DNA of 48,623 bases from Clostridia bacterium (GTDB taxonomy: Bacteria; Bacillota; Clostridia; Oscillospirales; Acutalibacteraceae), in the NCBI GenBank assembly GCA_017471765.1, contig JAFURT010000024.1:1-48623 (forward strand). The letters are read 5' to 3'. This document shows, piece by piece, positions 40,038 to 47,152 of the stretch (its first letter is position 1; each line of letters opens with the position of its first letter). Position numbers and translations under genes: made by a program. Below the pieces are notes generated by a model. The model saw nothing but the letters and a program-made list of their open reading frames with translations, made no database searches and was not told the origin of the DNA.

Positions 40038-41207
40038 ATGAAAGAACAAGTTGCCAATGTACAGTTAATGCAAAAAATGAACCGCTTGAAGGTTGTGGAC
40101 TTTATCCGGCATCACCCGGATGTGTCCCGGGCAATTATTGCCCAGGGGACAGGATTGTCCTTGGCCTCCATTACAAATATTACCACCTATCTGCTGGAAA
40201 AGGGAATCATTACCGAAACCGGCGTGGAGAACGCTGTCCGTGTGGGACGGAAGGGCGCTTTGCTGCGGTTCTGTGCCCAGCGGTATACATATATATGCTG
40301 TATCATCGAGGACAGGGTTGCCCACGTGCTGTTGACGGACATGGAGGGAAACATTCTGGTCGCCGAGCAAATCGGCACTCAGGAGCAGTCGCTGGAGGAT
40401 TTGCTGGAGGAGATGGGCAACAGAATCAACCGTCTGCGCACAGCCTATCCCCAGCCGGAGATTTTGGGTGTTGGGGTGTCGGTATCGGGAATTGTGGTGG
40501 ATGACGGCCGCTTTTTGGTTTCTACCCATATGAAGCGCAGAAGCGTGGAGCTTCGGCAGACGTTGGAGGATATGACCGGCTTGCCGGTGTTTGTGGATAA
40601 CGTCTCCTACCTGCGTGCAACGCAATACTTCTTCCTCACTGACTATCAGAAGGATAAAAACCGGCTGTTTGTGGATATGGAAGATGGTATCGGCGCTATG
40701 CAGTTCTTCGGCGGGGCTATTACCAAGGGCACGCTGGGCGAAATCGGTCATACTACCCTCAAGCGGGACGGCGAGCCTTGTTTCTGCGGCAACCGGGGCT
40801 GCCTGGAGGTGATGTGCAGTCCCAAGCGTCTGCTGTCGCTGTATGAGGGGGCCGCCGGTCGTGCGCTGGCAGGTTTGTCCGAACTGGAGGCATTGTACAC
40901 GGCGGGGGATGAAAATGCCGTGTTTGCCGTGGAAGAGTGTGGTGCCTATTTGGGTATCGGTCTGGCCAACCTGGTTAATCTGTTCAACCCCTCGGCCCTT
41001 GTCATCAATACCGGCGATTTCACCCTATGTCCCTCGCTGTTTGCTGTGGCGGAAAAGGAACTGCGGCGGCGTGCTTATTCTGCTTTGGCTGAAGATATGG
41101 TTATTGGCAAGGTGGATATCACCCGGGAGGAGCTGGTGCTGGGTATGGCCTATCACCTGTGCGACCGGATTCTGGAAATTTCCTGTCCGCATAATATAGT
41201 GGAGTAA
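40038..41207 (+). CDS. ROK-family transcriptional regulator (NagC/XylR type)
   Basis: The 389-residue protein has an N-terminal winged helix (RLKVVDFIRHHPDVSRAIIAQGTGLSLASITNITTYLLEKGII) and a sugar-kinase-like ROK domain. The ROK zinc motif GEIGHTTLKRDGEPCFCGNRGCLEV has the His and three Cys in place. The sugar-binding core is VGVSVSGIVVDDGRF. The phosphate-binding DxGxT-like segment reads DMEDGIGAM, so kinase activity is doubtful, as in most ROK regulators. It is divergent from the jelly-roll/aminotransferase operon and is likely to repress it until a sugar ligand binds. Confidence 0.88.
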   Translation: MKEQVANVQLMQKMNRLKVVDFIRHHPDVSRAIIAQGTGLSLASITNITTYLLEKGIITETGVENAVRVGRKGALLRFCAQRYTYICCIIEDRVAHVLLTDMEGNILVAEQIGTQEQSLEDLLEEMGNRINRLRTAYPQPEILGVGVSVSGIVVDDGRFLVSTHMKRRSVELRQTLEDMTGLPVFVDNVSYLRATQYFFLTDYQKDKNRLFVDMEDGIGAMQFFGGAITKGTLGEIGHTTLKRDGEPCFCGNRGCLEVMCSPKRLLSLYEGAAGRALAGLSELEALYTAGDENAVFAVEECGAYLGIGLANLVNLFNPSALVINTGDFTLCPSLFAVAEKELRRRAYSALAEDMVIGKVDITREELVLGMAYHLCDRILEISCPHNIVE

Positions 41208-41211
41208 AGCA

Positions 41212-41248
41212 ATCTGCCTCACGGTGTCCGTGGGGCAGATGTTTTTTT
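41212..41248 (+). terminator. Rho-independent terminator of the ROK gene
   Basis: A 13-bp stem (ATCTGCCTCACGG with its complement, one G-T pair) with a TGT loop is followed by TTTTTTT. Confidence 0.92.
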
Positions 41249-41287
41249 GCGCAGGAAAAATATTTTGCATTTTTTCGTTTTACCTCT

Positions 41288-41315
41288 TTACAATGTGAAA
41301 GTGATGTTGTAAAAT
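41288..41315 (+). promoter_or_regulatory. Probable promoter of yerC-methyltransferase-hslO
   Basis: TTACAA (41288-41293), a 16-bp spacer and TAAAAT (41310-41315). The two following genes overlap and hslO starts 15 bp later, so one transcript is likely. Confidence 0.5.
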
Positions 41316-41360
41316 AAAGGTTGTCCGACCGGCACGGTCGGGAGGAATGGAGGATGTACC

Positions 41361-41657
41361 TTGAATTCTAAAATCAGAACTAAAGAAGTGGATTTTTTGT
41401 TCAACGCAATTCTGCAGCTGGAGAATTTAGAGGAATGCTATCAGTTTTTTGAGGATTTATGTACCGTTACGGAGCTGAAGTCTATGTCCCAGCGCATCGT
41501 GGTGGCCAAGATGCTCAGCGAGGGTCGTGTGTACAGCGATATCGTCCGGGAGACCGGTGCTTCCACTGCGACCATCAGCCGGGTCAACCGGTCGCTGGAG
41601 TATGGCTGTGACGCCTATCCTATGGTATTCGGCCGGATGGAGAAGCAGGGCAAATGA
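41361..41657 (+). CDS. yerC: YerC/YecD-family TrpR-related protein
   Basis: The 98-residue protein matches the YerC/YecD family: a helical TrpR-like DNA-binding fold with FFEDLCTVTELKSMSQRIVVAKMLSEGRVYSDIVRETGASTATISRVNRSLEYG. It is a presumed transcription regulator without known targets. It begins with TTG at 41361, since the nearby ATG opens only a five-codon frame; GGAGGAATGGAGG lies upstream. The stop overlaps the methyltransferase start (ATGA). Confidence 0.92.
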   Translation: MNSKIRTKEVDFLFNAILQLENLEECYQFFEDLCTVTELKSMSQRIVVAKMLSEGRVYSDIVRETGASTATISRVNRSLEYGCDAYPMVFGRMEKQGK

Positions 41658-42424
41658 ACGGCTATCGGGCGTTTGCCGCTTTTTACGATGCCCTGACCGA
41701 TGATGTGGATTACGCCGGCTGGGCAGAGTATTTGCTGGCACTGGTGGCTCATCACGGTGGCTCTGCCGGGGCGGTGCTTGACTTGGCGTGTGGTAGCGGC
41801 AGCCTGTCGCTGGAGCTGGCCGACCGGGGCTGTGAGGTCATCGGGGTGGACGGCTCGGCGGATATGCTGGCTATCGCCCGGGAAAAGGCCACTGAGGAAG
41901 GCCGAGATATTCTGTTTCTCTGCCAGGATATGCGTGAGCTGGATCTGTACGGCACGGTGGATACCGCCGTTTGCCTGCTGGATAGCCTGAGCCATATTCT
42001 GCAGACGGCTGACCTGGCGGAGATTTTCCGGCGGCTGGGGCTGTTTATCGCCCCGGGCGGATTGCTGATTTTTGATGTGAATTCCCCCCACAAGCACGCT
42101 GTCACCTTGGGTGACAGCGCCTTTGTGTATGAACGGGAGGAGTTTATGTGTGTGTGGCGTAACCGGTATATTCCGGCCACCCACGAGACGGAGATGCTGT
42201 TGGATTTCTTCCTGGAGGAAGAGGATGGCAACTATAGCCGCCATACCGATACGGTGCGGGAGCGCGCCTATTCCATGCCCACGTGGGAGCGCCTGCTGGA
42301 GCAGGCCGGCTTTGACGTGCTGGGGGTGTATGGCGAGCGTGGTTTTACCCCGGCACAGCCGGAGGATGACCGCTGGGTGTTCGTGGCCCGCAACCGAGCC
42401 ATCGGCCAGCGGAATGTTGAGTGA
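41654..42424 (+). CDS. Class I SAM-dependent methyltransferase
   Basis: The 256 residues have the class I methyltransferase motifs: VLDLACGSGSLSLELADRG (motif I), VIGVDGSADML (motif II), and FLCQDMREL and GGLLIFDVNSP (later motifs). The N-terminal YRAFAAFYDALTDDVDYAGWA is typical of a clade found in most Firmicutes, whose substrate is unknown. The gene overlaps yerC by 4 bp and is followed by hslO after 15 bp. Confidence 0.88.
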   Translation: MNGYRAFAAFYDALTDDVDYAGWAEYLLALVAHHGGSAGAVLDLACGSGSLSLELADRGCEVIGVDGSADMLAIAREKATEEGRDILFLCQDMRELDLYGTVDTAVCLLDSLSHILQTADLAEIFRRLGLFIAPGGLLIFDVNSPHKHAVTLGDSAFVYEREEFMCVWRNRYIPATHETEMLLDFFLEEEDGNYSRHTDTVRERAYSMPTWERLLEQAGFDVLGVYGERGFTPAQPEDDRWVFVARNRAIGQRNVE

Positions 42425-42439
42425 TGTAGGAGCATATAC

Positions 42440-43330
42440 ATGGGTAAACTGTTACGTTGCCTGACCCGGGATGCTACGGTGATGGCGCTTTGTTTGGATG
42501 CAAAAGATATCGTGGAGCGTGCGGAGGCGATTCACCAGCCCTCGGCGGTGGTGACCGCCGCCCTGGGACGGCTGCTGACGGCCGCCTCCATGATGGGCGT
42601 GATGATGAAGGGGGAGCGGGATACTCTCACCCTCAAGCTGGGGGGCGGTGGCCCGGTGGGCACCGTGATGGCGGTGTCGGATAGCCGGGGGAATGTGCGT
42701 GGTTATGCGCAGAATCCCATTGTGGAGATTCCGCTGAAGCCCAACGGCAAGCTGGATGTCAGCGGCGCTGTTGGCCTGGACGGCCAGCTGTATGTGTTAC
42801 GGGATACCGGCGCACCGGAGCCGTATATTGGCTGTATTCCGTTGGTCTCCGGGGAGATTGCCGAGGATATTACCAACTATTATGCTACCAGTGAGCAGAC
42901 CCCCACCGTGTGCGCTTTGGGTGTGCTGGTCAACCCTGACCTGACGGTGCAGGTGGCCGGTGGTCTGTTGTTGCAGTTGCTTCCCTTCTGCCCGAACGGC
43001 GTCATCGATCAGGTGGAAAAGAATATCGCCAAATTGCCGCCCATCACCAGGATGCTGTCTGACGGCATGACGCCGGAGGAGATCATTGCCCTGGCCCTGG
43101 ATGGCATGGAGTTTGACATACTGGATACCTATGAGCCGACCTATCGTTGCACCTGTTCTCGGGATAAGGTGCTACGGGCCTTTGCCGCCATGCCGGCGGA
43201 GGATCTGCGCAGCCTGCCGGACGAGACCGGGATGGCGGAGGCGACTTGCCGTTTTTGTGATGCGGTGTATCGGTTTAGCCGGGAAGAACTGGAATTATTG
43301 GAACGGGAACGGGCAAACGAGAACGAATAA
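42440..43330 (+). CDS. hslO: Hsp33 redox-regulated chaperone
   Basis: The 296-residue protein has the N-terminal Hsp33 domain (ACLD-type opening MALCLDAKDIVERAEAIHQPSAV, then AASMMGVMMKGERDTLTLKLGGGGPVGTVMAVSDSRGNVRGYAQNP). The C-terminal zinc centre has Cys-x-Cys (RCTCSRDKV) and Cys-x2-Cys (TCRFCDAVY). Oxidation of these cysteines releases zinc and turns on holdase activity. In an anaerobe it protects proteins during oxygen exposure. Confidence 0.96.
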   Translation: MGKLLRCLTRDATVMALCLDAKDIVERAEAIHQPSAVVTAALGRLLTAASMMGVMMKGERDTLTLKLGGGGPVGTVMAVSDSRGNVRGYAQNPIVEIPLKPNGKLDVSGAVGLDGQLYVLRDTGAPEPYIGCIPLVSGEIAEDITNYYATSEQTPTVCALGVLVNPDLTVQVAGGLLLQLLPFCPNGVIDQVEKNIAKLPPITRMLSDGMTPEEIIALALDGMEFDILDTYEPTYRCTCSRDKVLRAFAAMPAEDLRSLPDETGMAEATCRFCDAVYRFSREELELLERERANENE

Positions 43331-43359
43331 AAAGTTTTTGAAAAAATGCAAAAAATCCC

Positions 43360-43388
43360 TTGACAAATCCGGTTGAGTAGTGTATCAT
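43360..43388 (+). promoter_or_regulatory. Promoter of the tRNA cluster
   Basis: TTGACA (43360-43365), a 17-bp spacer and TATCAT (43383-43388) lie 32 bp before tRNA-Val. Confidence 0.85.
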
Positions 43389-43420
43389 ATACAGCGTCGC
43401 TTGTGGCGATGGTTGCGTAT

Positions 43421-43496
43421 GGAAGCATAGCTCAGCTGGTAGAGCACCTGCCTTACAAGCAGGGGGTCACAGGTTCGAGCCCTGTTGTTTCCACCA
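43421..43496 (+). tRNA. tRNA-Val (anticodon TAC)
   Basis: A full cloverleaf: acceptor GGAAGCA pairs with TGTTTCC (one G-T), the anticodon loop CTTACAA reads TAC, the T-arm has GGTTCGAGCC, and CCA is encoded. Confidence 0.95.
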
Positions 43497-43510
43497 CCTG
43501 TTTTGGATTT

Positions 43511-43587
43511 GGCCCGGTAGTTCAGCTGGTTAGAACGCTAGCCTGTCACGCTAGAGGTCGACGGTTCGAGCCCGTTCCGGGTCGCCA
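43511..43587 (+). tRNA. tRNA-Asp (anticodon GTC)
   Basis: Acceptor GGCCCGG pairs with CCGGGTC, the anticodon stem-loop is CTAGC-CTGTCAC-GCTAG, discriminator G, and CCA is encoded. Confidence 0.95.
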
Positions 43588-43593
43588 AAATAA

Positions 43594-43669
43594 GCCCAGA
43601 TAACTCAGTTGGTAGAGCAGTGGACTGAAAATCCACGTGTCGCTGGTTCGATTCCGGCTCTGGGCACCA
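43594..43669 (+). tRNA. tRNA-Phe (anticodon GAA)
   Basis: Acceptor GCCCAGA pairs with TCTGGGC, the anticodon stem-loop is GTGGA-CTGAAAA-TCCAC, discriminator A, and CCA is encoded. Confidence 0.95.
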
Positions 43670-43674
43670 CATAT

Positions 43675-43750
43675 GCGGCTGTAGCTCATCTGGTAGAGCG
43701 CCACCTTGCCAAGGTGGAGGTAGCGAGTTCGAGCCTCGTCAGCCGCTCCA
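43675..43750 (+). tRNA. tRNA-Gly (anticodon GCC)
   Basis: Acceptor GCGGCTG pairs with CAGCCGC, the anticodon stem-loop is CCACC-TTGCCAA-GGTGG, discriminator T, and CCA is encoded. Confidence 0.95.
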
Positions 43751-43755
43751 AAACC

Positions 43756-43783
43756 AAGAAAAGGTGTTCCGGCACCTTTTCTT
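43756..43783 (+). terminator. Hairpin between tRNA-Gly and tRNA-Cys
   Basis: AAGAAAAGGTG, loop TTCCGG, CACCTTTTCTT. It has a terminator shape, so tRNA-Cys may depend partly on readthrough or the hairpin may serve in processing. Confidence 0.6.
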
Positions 43784-43788
43784 CATAT

Positions 43789-43863
43789 GGCGACATAGCC
43801 AAGTGGTAAGGCACGAGTCTGCAAAACTCTGATTCCCCGGTTCAAATCCGGGTGTCGCCTCCA
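43789..43863 (+). tRNA. tRNA-Cys (anticodon GCA)
   Basis: Acceptor GGCGACA pairs with TGTCGCC, the anticodon stem-loop is GAGT-CTGCAAA-ACTC, the T-arm has GGTTCAAATCC, and CCA is encoded. It marks the edge of the GC-rich backbone. Confidence 0.95.
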
Positions 43864-44380
43864 AAAATCCCGTTCACGAAAGTGGGCGGGATTTTACTTA
43901 TTACTTCTTACCTCTTCACTCTTACCTCAAATGGCAGGATTTTTTGGAAAGTAATAAGTAAGAAGTAAAAGGTAATAAGTATTTTTGCAAGGCTTTGCCT
44001 TGCTCTTTTTGTTTTCTTCGTTTAACTCTGAACCAACGACCCTACTATTATCATCTGAAGCTTTTCGACTGAGCGTAGCCCAAGTCGGTAGGCGAAGAAC
44101 CGAAGTGCTGTCTGTGACAGAAAAAGCGAGGCTTCTGAAGTCGCAGCAGTCGAAGAATAAAATGCGATAGAGCATTTTATCTTCGGGAACCGCAAAAGTC
44201 GTCTGTACATACTTCAGCATAGTAGTATATATAGTAGTCTGTATTAACTTTTGTCGTTGGTTTGAGTCCAACGGGATTTTACTTTTTGTTAAGAGAAAAC
44301 CACCTGCTAAGCAGATGGTTCCAAAGAGCCTTATGCTGTTGATTTTACTTGTCATTTGTAAGTGATGCTATTTTGTTTAA
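43864..44380. other. Gene-free, hairpin-rich region after the tRNA cluster
   Basis: No credible gene is found in this ~500 bp. A hairpin with AAATCCCG / CGGGATTTT follows tRNA-Cys and probably ends the tRNA transcript. Next come AT-rich inverted repeats (ACTTATTACTTCTTACCT near 43895-43915 and AAGTAATAAGTAAGAAGTA near 43950-43970) and a terminator-like GCAAGGCTTTGCCTTGC with a T-run (about 43987-44010). GTCGTTGGTT occurs inverted about 220 bp apart; the second copy, with TTTGAGTCCAACG, looks like a tRNA T-arm, but no cloverleaf forms. AAAATGC/GCATTTT forms another stem near 44158-44178. Confidence 0.6.
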
Positions 44381-44384
44381 GCAG

Positions 44385-44413
44385 TTGATTTTCAAACACA
44401 ATCCTGTTATAAT
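44385..44413 (+). promoter_or_regulatory. Promoter of the isomerase-kinase pair
   Basis: TTGATT (44385-44390), a 17-bp spacer and a consensus TATAAT (44408-44413), 69 bp before the start codon. Confidence 0.8.
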
Positions 44414-44482
44414 GAAACAAAGACGCGGAGCAGCGGATTTTCCTGTTTTAGAAGCAGAACGGCATAAAAGGTGGCTTAAAAG

Positions 44483-45715
44483 ATGATACAAAAATATCAA
44501 ATTGACACAACAGAAAATAAAGCTTTTTTACAAGCAATGCTAGATGATTTATTGAGATTCGGGCACCGATTTCCTTCTCCGGGGGGAAGTTCTTATTATT
44601 TGGGAGACGATGGGACTCCTTGGAAGGAAAGACCGCGCGAGACGTGGATCACTTCCCGAATGGCGCATGTATATAGTATTGGAACGCTTCTTGGGCATGA
44701 GGGAAGCGGGGAATTGGTAGATGCAGCGTTAAAAGGGCTTCGTGGAGAACTGAAAGATTCCCAAAACGGCGGCTGGTATGCCGGTGTGACCGCACAGGGG
44801 GACATTTTGCCGAACAAGCAGTGTTATGCTCATGCTTTTGTTATTTTGGCAGCTACGTCAGCATTTCTTGCACAGCGAGAAGGAGCGAAAGAATTGCTGG
44901 ATGAAGCGTTAAAGTTATATAATGAGCGTTTTTGGGATGAGGAAGAGGGCCTTTCCTGCGATACATGGAATACGGAGTTTACAGTTCAGGACAGCTATCG
45001 TGGTATTAATGCAAATATGCATACGGTAGAAGCGTTTTTGGCAGTGGCTGATGCTTTGATGGATGATACTTATCGTGTGCGTGCGGGACGCATCATTGAT
45101 CGTGTGGTGGAATGGGCTAAGGATAATAAATGGAGAATTCCGGAGCATTTTACGAAGAATTGGATGCCGGAGTTGGAATGCAACAAGGAGAAACCTGATG
45201 ACCCATTTAAACCATATGGTGCAACACCGGGGCATGGTTTGGAATGGGCTAGACTCATCACCCAATGGGCAGTTTCCACGTATAAAGGCAGAGAAGAGGG
45301 CGGTAAATACCTGGAGGCGGCCAAAGCGCTATACTATCAAGCAATTGCGGATGCTTGGAACTGTGATGGCGCCAGAGGTATTGTTTATACTACAGACTGG
45401 GATGGCAAACCGGTGGTACATGACCGGATGCACTGGACTTTGGCAGAGGCGATCAATACTTCCGCAGTGCTCTACCGTATGACCGGAAAGCAACAATATG
45501 CAGACGATTATGCGACGTTTATGAAATATTTGGATGAAGAGGTGTTGGATCATAAGCACGGCTCGTGGTTCCACCAATTAGATCGGAAAAACCGGTTACT
45601 TGGAACGGTGTGGCCGGGTAAATCCGATCTTTATCACGCATTGCAGGCGGTATTGATACCATATCACAGAGTAGACATTTCCATTGCGCTTGCTGTGAAG
45701 AAATCACGGGAATAA
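44483..45715 (+). CDS. AGE/YihS-family aldose-ketose isomerase, probably D-mannose isomerase
   Basis: The 410-residue (alpha/alpha)6-barrel protein aligns along its length with E. coli YihS: ETWITSRMAHVYSIG, NGGWYAGV, GINANMHTVEAFL, TPGHGLEWARL and GKSDLYHALQAV. Catalytic histidines correspond to His251 and His385, with Arg59, His180 and Glu254 also kept. As I recall, sulfoquinovose isomerases use Gln362 and Gln379 (E. coli numbering) near the sulfonate; here the same places are His364 and Ser381, as in mannose isomerases. With the fructokinase-like gene 12 bp downstream, the pair would convert mannose to fructose and then to fructose 6-phosphate. Base use is more AT-rich than the backbone, and no transporter gene is present. 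Confidence 0.82.
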   Translation: MIQKYQIDTTENKAFLQAMLDDLLRFGHRFPSPGGSSYYLGDDGTPWKERPRETWITSRMAHVYSIGTLLGHEGSGELVDAALKGLRGELKDSQNGGWYAGVTAQGDILPNKQCYAHAFVILAATSAFLAQREGAKELLDEALKLYNERFWDEEEGLSCDTWNTEFTVQDSYRGINANMHTVEAFLAVADALMDDTYRVRAGRIIDRVVEWAKDNKWRIPEHFTKNWMPELECNKEKPDDPFKPYGATPGHGLEWARLITQWAVSTYKGREEGGKYLEAAKALYYQAIADAWNCDGARGIVYTTDWDGKPVVHDRMHWTLAEAINTSAVLYRMTGKQQYADDYATFMKYLDEEVLDHKHGSWFHQLDRKNRLLGTVWPGKSDLYHALQAVLIPYHRVDISIALAVKKSRE

Positions 45716-45727
45716 AGGGATGAGAGT

Positions 45728-46687
45728 ATGAGAAAGAGATTTGACATTTTAGCTCTTGGCGAGCTTTTAATCGATTTTACCCATTATGGCATAAGCGATC
45801 AAGGAAACGGTCTTTTCGAGGCAAATCCGGGCGGAGCGGTGTGCAACGTGCTTGCCATGATGAACCAAATGGGGCATAGTGCGGCTTATATGGGAAAAGT
45901 GGGAGATGATATTTTTGGTCATCTTTTGAAAAAGACGCTGGAAGATTTGAACATTAGTACGGATTATATGCTTATGGATAAAGATGCGCGTACAACACTT
46001 GCATTTATTGCCAATGATGATACGGGTGAAAGAAGTTTTTCATTTTATCGTAATCCAGGCGCCGATATGATGTTTACCGCAGACGAGGTAAATTCGGAGG
46101 CAATTGTTGCGGCACGTATCTTCCATTTTGGAACACTTTCTATGACACATGAGAGGGTGAGAGAGGCCACAAAGAAGGCTCTTGCTATTGCAAAGGAGAA
46201 CGGTGTTCTCATTTCCTTTGATCCGAATCTTCGTGAGGCATTGTGGGACTCCCTGGATACGGCGAAAGAGCAGGTTGCTTATGGCATGCAATTCTGCGAC
46301 GTGTTAAAAATTTCAGATAATGAAATTCAATGGTTTACAGGAAAAGAGGATTATGAGGAAGGCGTGAGAGCTCTTCAAGATGCTTATCACATTCCATTGA
46401 TTTTCTTATCGCTTGGAAGAGATGGAAGTCGTGCATATTATAAAGATATGAGAGTGACGGTTCCGGCATTTATACAGGAGAATACAATTGAGACTACCGG
46501 TGCGGGTGATACGTTCTTTGGAAGTGTGTTGCATTTCGTGTTGGAGAAAGGCCTGGACAACCTGGAGGATTCGGATCTGAAAGAAATGCTGACTTTTGCC
46601 AATGCGGCGGCTTCGATTATTACAACGAGAAAGGGTGCATTGAAAGTAATGCCGTCCGAGGAAGAAGTAAAAGAATTTTTCGGTTGA
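45728..46687 (+). CDS. PfkB-family sugar kinase (fructokinase-like)
   Basis: The 319-residue kinase has the PfkB signatures: an N-terminal LGELLIDFTHYG, GGAVCNVLAMMNQMG, GKVGDDIFG, and the anion-hole/catalytic motif TTGAGDTFFG with Asp261. The closest pattern is bacterial fructokinase (ScrK type), making fructose 6-phosphate with ATP. It follows the isomerase by 12 bp in the same AT-richer style, which supports a two-step mannose (or similar sugar) pathway. YihV, the sulfofructose kinase, is in the same superfamily, but the isomerase residues argue against that pathway. The stop is followed by the first copy of the core-terminator-hairpin array element. Confidence 0.87.
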   Translation: MRKRFDILALGELLIDFTHYGISDQGNGLFEANPGGAVCNVLAMMNQMGHSAAYMGKVGDDIFGHLLKKTLEDLNISTDYMLMDKDARTTLAFIANDDTGERSFSFYRNPGADMMFTADEVNSEAIVAARIFHFGTLSMTHERVREATKKALAIAKENGVLISFDPNLREALWDSLDTAKEQVAYGMQFCDVLKISDNEIQWFTGKEDYEEGVRALQDAYHIPLIFLSLGRDGSRAYYKDMRVTVPAFIQENTIETTGAGDTFFGSVLHFVLEKGLDNLEDSDLKEMLTFANAAASIITTRKGALKVMPSEEEVKEFFG

Positions 46688-46713
46688 ACTTTCCAAAATG
46701 GAAAAATCCCTGG

Positions 46714-46750
46714 TTTTCAGGCACATTAAATTCGTGTCATTAAGTTCAAA
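46714..46750 (+). repeat. 37-nt core repeat, copy 1
   Basis: This stretch (TTTTCAGGCACATTA, then A, then ATTCGTGTCATTAAGTTCAAA in two parts) is repeated at 48366-48402 in the same orientation with one mismatch. It starts 27 bp after the kinase stop codon and stands directly before a terminator. Within it GGCAC and GTGTC can pair around a 9-nt loop. Confidence 0.9.
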
Positions 46751-46760
46751 CTACCCAAAA

Positions 46761-46792
46761 AAAGAACGAAGAAAAATCTTCGTTCTTTTTTT
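46761..46792 (+). terminator. Rho-independent terminator of the isomerase-kinase pair
   Basis: AAAGAACGAAGA, loop AAAA, TCTTCGTTCTTT with a seven-T run; a perfect 12-bp stem. Confidence 0.93.
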
Positions 46793-46794
46793 AT

Positions 46795-46954
46795 CCAATC
46801 CGAAGGATTGGCATGTAATCGCCATTAGGCGAATGTAATCACGCGTAGCGTGTATGGCATCACCGCAGGTGTATTTTCATCGGATTGATTACATACATTT
46901 CTTTGAAATGATTACATTCCGACTCCGTCGGATTACATACAATGCTTCGCATTG
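46795..46954. repeat. Seven-hairpin array 1 (spacer word ATGTAATC / GATTACAT)
   Basis: Hairpins, each with a 3-4 nt loop, lie at 46795-46811 (CCAATCC/GGATTGG), 46821-46830, 46841-46851, 46862-46870, 46896-46910 (CATTTC/GAAATG), 46918-46932 (TCCGAC/GTCGGA) and 46940-46954 (CAATGC/GCATTG). The first four are followed by the spacer ATGTAATC or decayed forms ending in ATC. After the midpoint the spacers become (G)ATTACAT, its reverse complement. At the switch (46882-46887) lies an unpaired GGATTG, the 3' arm of the first hairpin. Confidence 0.9.
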
Positions 46955-47152
46955 ATTTATTACCGCTTTTATGCTATGCTTGTGCTACAATAGGGATAAA
47001 AATTTGTCTATTCAACTATATCTATACAAATTTTGTATAACATTATATAATTGTTAATAAGGAAAATGTTTTTGTTCAAGATTTTCTTATTTTTCTCATT
47101 TACAATAGATGATGTAAAGAGTACTTTTTATAATAAATTTAAGGAGAAAACT
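46955..47152 (+). promoter_or_regulatory. Leader region of the AraC-GNAT gene
   Basis: This ~200 bp is very AT-rich. TACAAT at 46986-46991 is a possible -10 box without a clear -35. AAGGAG before the ATG at 47153 is the ribosome site. No other gene or structure is evident. Confidence 0.45.

Noticed and set aside
44235-44285. A tRNA gene at the T-arm-like sequence
   Set aside because: Only the T-arm forms; no acceptor, D or anticodon stem can be drawn upstream.
44483-46687. A sulfoquinovose (sulfo-EMP) operon
   Set aside because: The YihS positions I associate with sulfonate contact are changed, and there is no aldolase, reductase, sulfoquinovosidase or transporter beside the pair.
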